In this document: in pieces, positions 5,763 to 7,008 of the stretch | Position numbering within the stretch: the stretch's first letter is position 1 | Layout of the letters: the number at the start of each line of letters is the position of its first letter | NCBI GenBank assembly: GCA_023435855.1 | Contig: JAEZLG010000144.1 | Location: 1 to 7,008, forward strand | Reading direction: 5' to 3' | DNA length: 7,008 nt | DNA from: Bacillota bacterium | Lineage (GTDB): Bacteria; Bacillota; Clostridia; Christensenellales; CAG-138 | The notes under the pieces: generated by a model | Databases searched by the model: none | Told to the model about the DNA's origin: nothing | The model's input: only the letters and a program-made list of their open reading frames with translations | Position numbers and translations under genes: made by a program

Positions 5763-7008
5763 ATGAAAACATACTCTGAGATGTCAGCCGTCGAGCTTGA
5801 CAGGGAATATCAAAAGGAGAAGGCTGCGTTTGACAACTTCAAATCCAGGGGCATGAACCTCAACATGGCGCGCGGCAAGCCGGGCAAAGCGCAGCTTGAC
5901 CTTGTTATGGATATGCTCACGAACCTAAAAACACCCGAGGACTGCATGGACGGCAACATCGATGCACGTAACTACGGCACGCCGATGGGACTCCCCTCAG
6001 CTCGTACGTTCTGGGCCGATCTTCTCGGTGTAAAATATGAGCAGGTTTTTGCTGCGGGCAGCTCCAGCCTTACCCTTATGTACGATGTCATATCAAAGGC
6101 GTATACACATGGACTTTTAAACAGCGAAAAACCGTGGAGCAAGCTTGATAAGGTAAAGTTCCTCTGTCCTTCGCCCGGTTACGACAGACATTTCCGTATT
6201 TGCCAAACCTTCGGCATGGAGATGATTTACGTCCCCATGAATGAAGAAGGTCCGGATATGGACGTTGTGGAAGAACTTATCAAGGATGAAAGCGTGAAGG
6301 GTATTTGGTGTGTGCCGAAGTACTCAAACCCTGGCGGCGTCGTTTTCTCCGACGCTGTGATACACCGCATGGCGGCCATGAAGCCTAGAGCAAAAGACTT
6401 TGTCATCATGTGGGATAACGCGTATTGCGTGCACGAATTTGAAGGCGATTTCGTACCCTTTGAGGATATTCTTACGCTGTGTGAGCAAAACGGCAACCCG
6501 GATATGGTCGTGGAGTTCGCCTCTACGTCGAAAATTACCCTACCCCGTGCAGGCATTGCAACCATGGCTATGAGCAAAGCGAACATGGATTATATGATGA
6601 AGCTTATCGACGTGCAGAGCATCAGCTATGACAAAATGAACCAGCTTCGCCATGTAAGATTCCTTAAGAACAAAGAGGGCGTTCTCGAGCTTATGAAAAA
6701 GCATGCTGAGGTTTTAAAGCCGAAGTTTGACACTGTGCTCGACGCCTTTGAACAAGAGATTAAGCCGCTTGGTTTTGCTTCGTGGAACCGTCCGAAGGGT
6801 GGGTATTTCGTATGCCTGTTCACCATGGAAGGTACAGCAAAGCGTGCGCTGAAGCTCTGTGAGGAAGCGGGCATCGTCATGACACCGGCCGGTGCACCCT
6901 TCCCGTACAACAATGACCCGTACGACAACAACGTGCGTGTAGCCCCTACGCTGCCATCGCTCGAGGAATTAAAATCCGCCATGGAAGGTATCTGCATCTG
7001 CCTAAAGC
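5763..7008 (+). CDS. Class Ic aspartate aminotransferase (PLP-dependent), 3' end cut by window
   Basis: A cytoplasmic fold-type I PLP enzyme; 415 residues are visible and the frame is open to the window end, so probably only the last few residues are missing. Sequence blocks ARGKPGKAQLDL, RNYGTPMGLPSAR, GSSSLTLMYD (99-108), CPSPGYDRHF and VPMNEEGPDMD are characteristic of the separate aspartate aminotransferase group Ic (Asp_aminotransf family, as described in Corynebacterium) rather than AspC. Cofactor and substrate residues are evident: Asn189 (SNPGG), Asp218 and Tyr221 (WDNAY), Schiff-base Lys257 (STSKITLPRAG) and Arg392 (NVRVAP) for the substrate alpha-carboxylate. The expected reaction is aspartate + 2-oxoglutarate = oxaloacetate + glutamate. 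Downstream of a carbamoyltransferase that makes or breaks carbamoyl-aspartate, it could drain or supply aspartate. Specificity for aromatic amino acids, feeding IorAB, is a less likely alternative. Confidence 0.9.
   Translation, partial: MKTYSEMSAVELDREYQKEKAAFDNFKSRGMNLNMARGKPGKAQLDLVMDMLTNLKTPEDCMDGNIDARNYGTPMGLPSARTFWADLLGVKYEQVFAAGSSSLTLMYDVISKAYTHGLLNSEKPWSKLDKVKFLCPSPGYDRHFRICQTFGMEMIYVPMNEEGPDMDVVEELIKDESVKGIWCVPKYSNPGGVVFSDAVIHRMAAMKPRAKDFVIMWDNAYCVHEFEGDFVPFEDILTLCEQNGNPDMVVEFASTSKITLPRAGIATMAMSKANMDYMMKLIDVQSISYDKMNQLRHVRFLKNKEGVLELMKKHAEVLKPKFDTVLDAFEQEIKPLGFASWNRPKGGYFVCLFTMEGTAKRALKLCEEAGIVMTPAGAPFPYNNDPYDNNVRVAPTLPSLEELKSAMEGICICLK

Noticed and set aside
5723..5779. An 18-codon reading frame from ATG 5723 overlapping the aminotransferase start, as a leader peptide
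   Set aside because: Its upstream GGGAG is 13 bases away and inside a hairpin, and the peptide has no run of a regulatory amino acid.
6227..6997. Two minus-strand open frames of about 120 codons opposite the aminotransferase gene
   Set aside because: They lie fully antisense to a gene with all catalytic residues in place, have no recognisable domains, and are rich in Ser and Thr as expected from the reverse complement of coding sequence.

Overview
The window holds seven genes, all on the + strand, and reads as one stretch of an anaerobe's metabolic gene cluster. An indolepyruvate-type 2-oxoacid:ferredoxin oxidoreductase (iorA, iorB) points to a ferredoxin-based anaerobic metabolism. The strong AAGGAGG-type ribosome sites, intermediate base composition and the aminotransferase subtype fit a Clostridia-like or other low-to-mid GC anaerobic bacterium, but the species cannot be named from sequence alone. 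No mobile element, CRISPR array, tRNA or rRNA was seen.

Layout. Positions 2-967 are the C-terminal half of iorA, whose start lies upstream. It overlaps iorB (964-1548) by 4 bases. A hydantoin/Asp-Glu racemase (1556-2296) follows after 7 bases, then an IclR-family regulator (2311-3105, TTG start) whose ribosome site touches the racemase stop codon. These four genes look like one translationally coupled unit. After 38 bases comes a complete aspartate carbamoyltransferase (pyrB-like, 3144-4070). A 142-base gap with two RNA hairpins leads to a dihydroorotase/hydantoinase-superfamily amidohydrolase (4213-5610). A 152-base gap with three possible hairpins precedes a class Ic aspartate aminotransferase (5763 to beyond the window end). 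Between 5611 and 5762 no convincing gene is visible.

How the genes may work together. The amidohydrolase combines a hydantoinase-like bridging lysine with dihydroorotase-like Arg and Asn positions that in dihydroorotases bind a substrate carboxylate. The carbamoyltransferase keeps every aspartate-site residue of true ATCase. The aminotransferase belongs to an aspartate-specific group. With a hydantoin racemase and an IclR regulator beside them, an attractive reading is a catabolic route: a cyclic ureide (dihydroorotate or 5-carboxymethylhydantoin) is opened to N-carbamoyl-aspartate, phosphorolysed to aspartate plus carbamoyl phosphate, and aspartate is transaminated to oxaloacetate. This is inference. 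The conservative alternative is ordinary pyrimidine synthesis genes (pyrB plus a pyrC-like gene) lying next to unrelated amino-acid catabolism genes.
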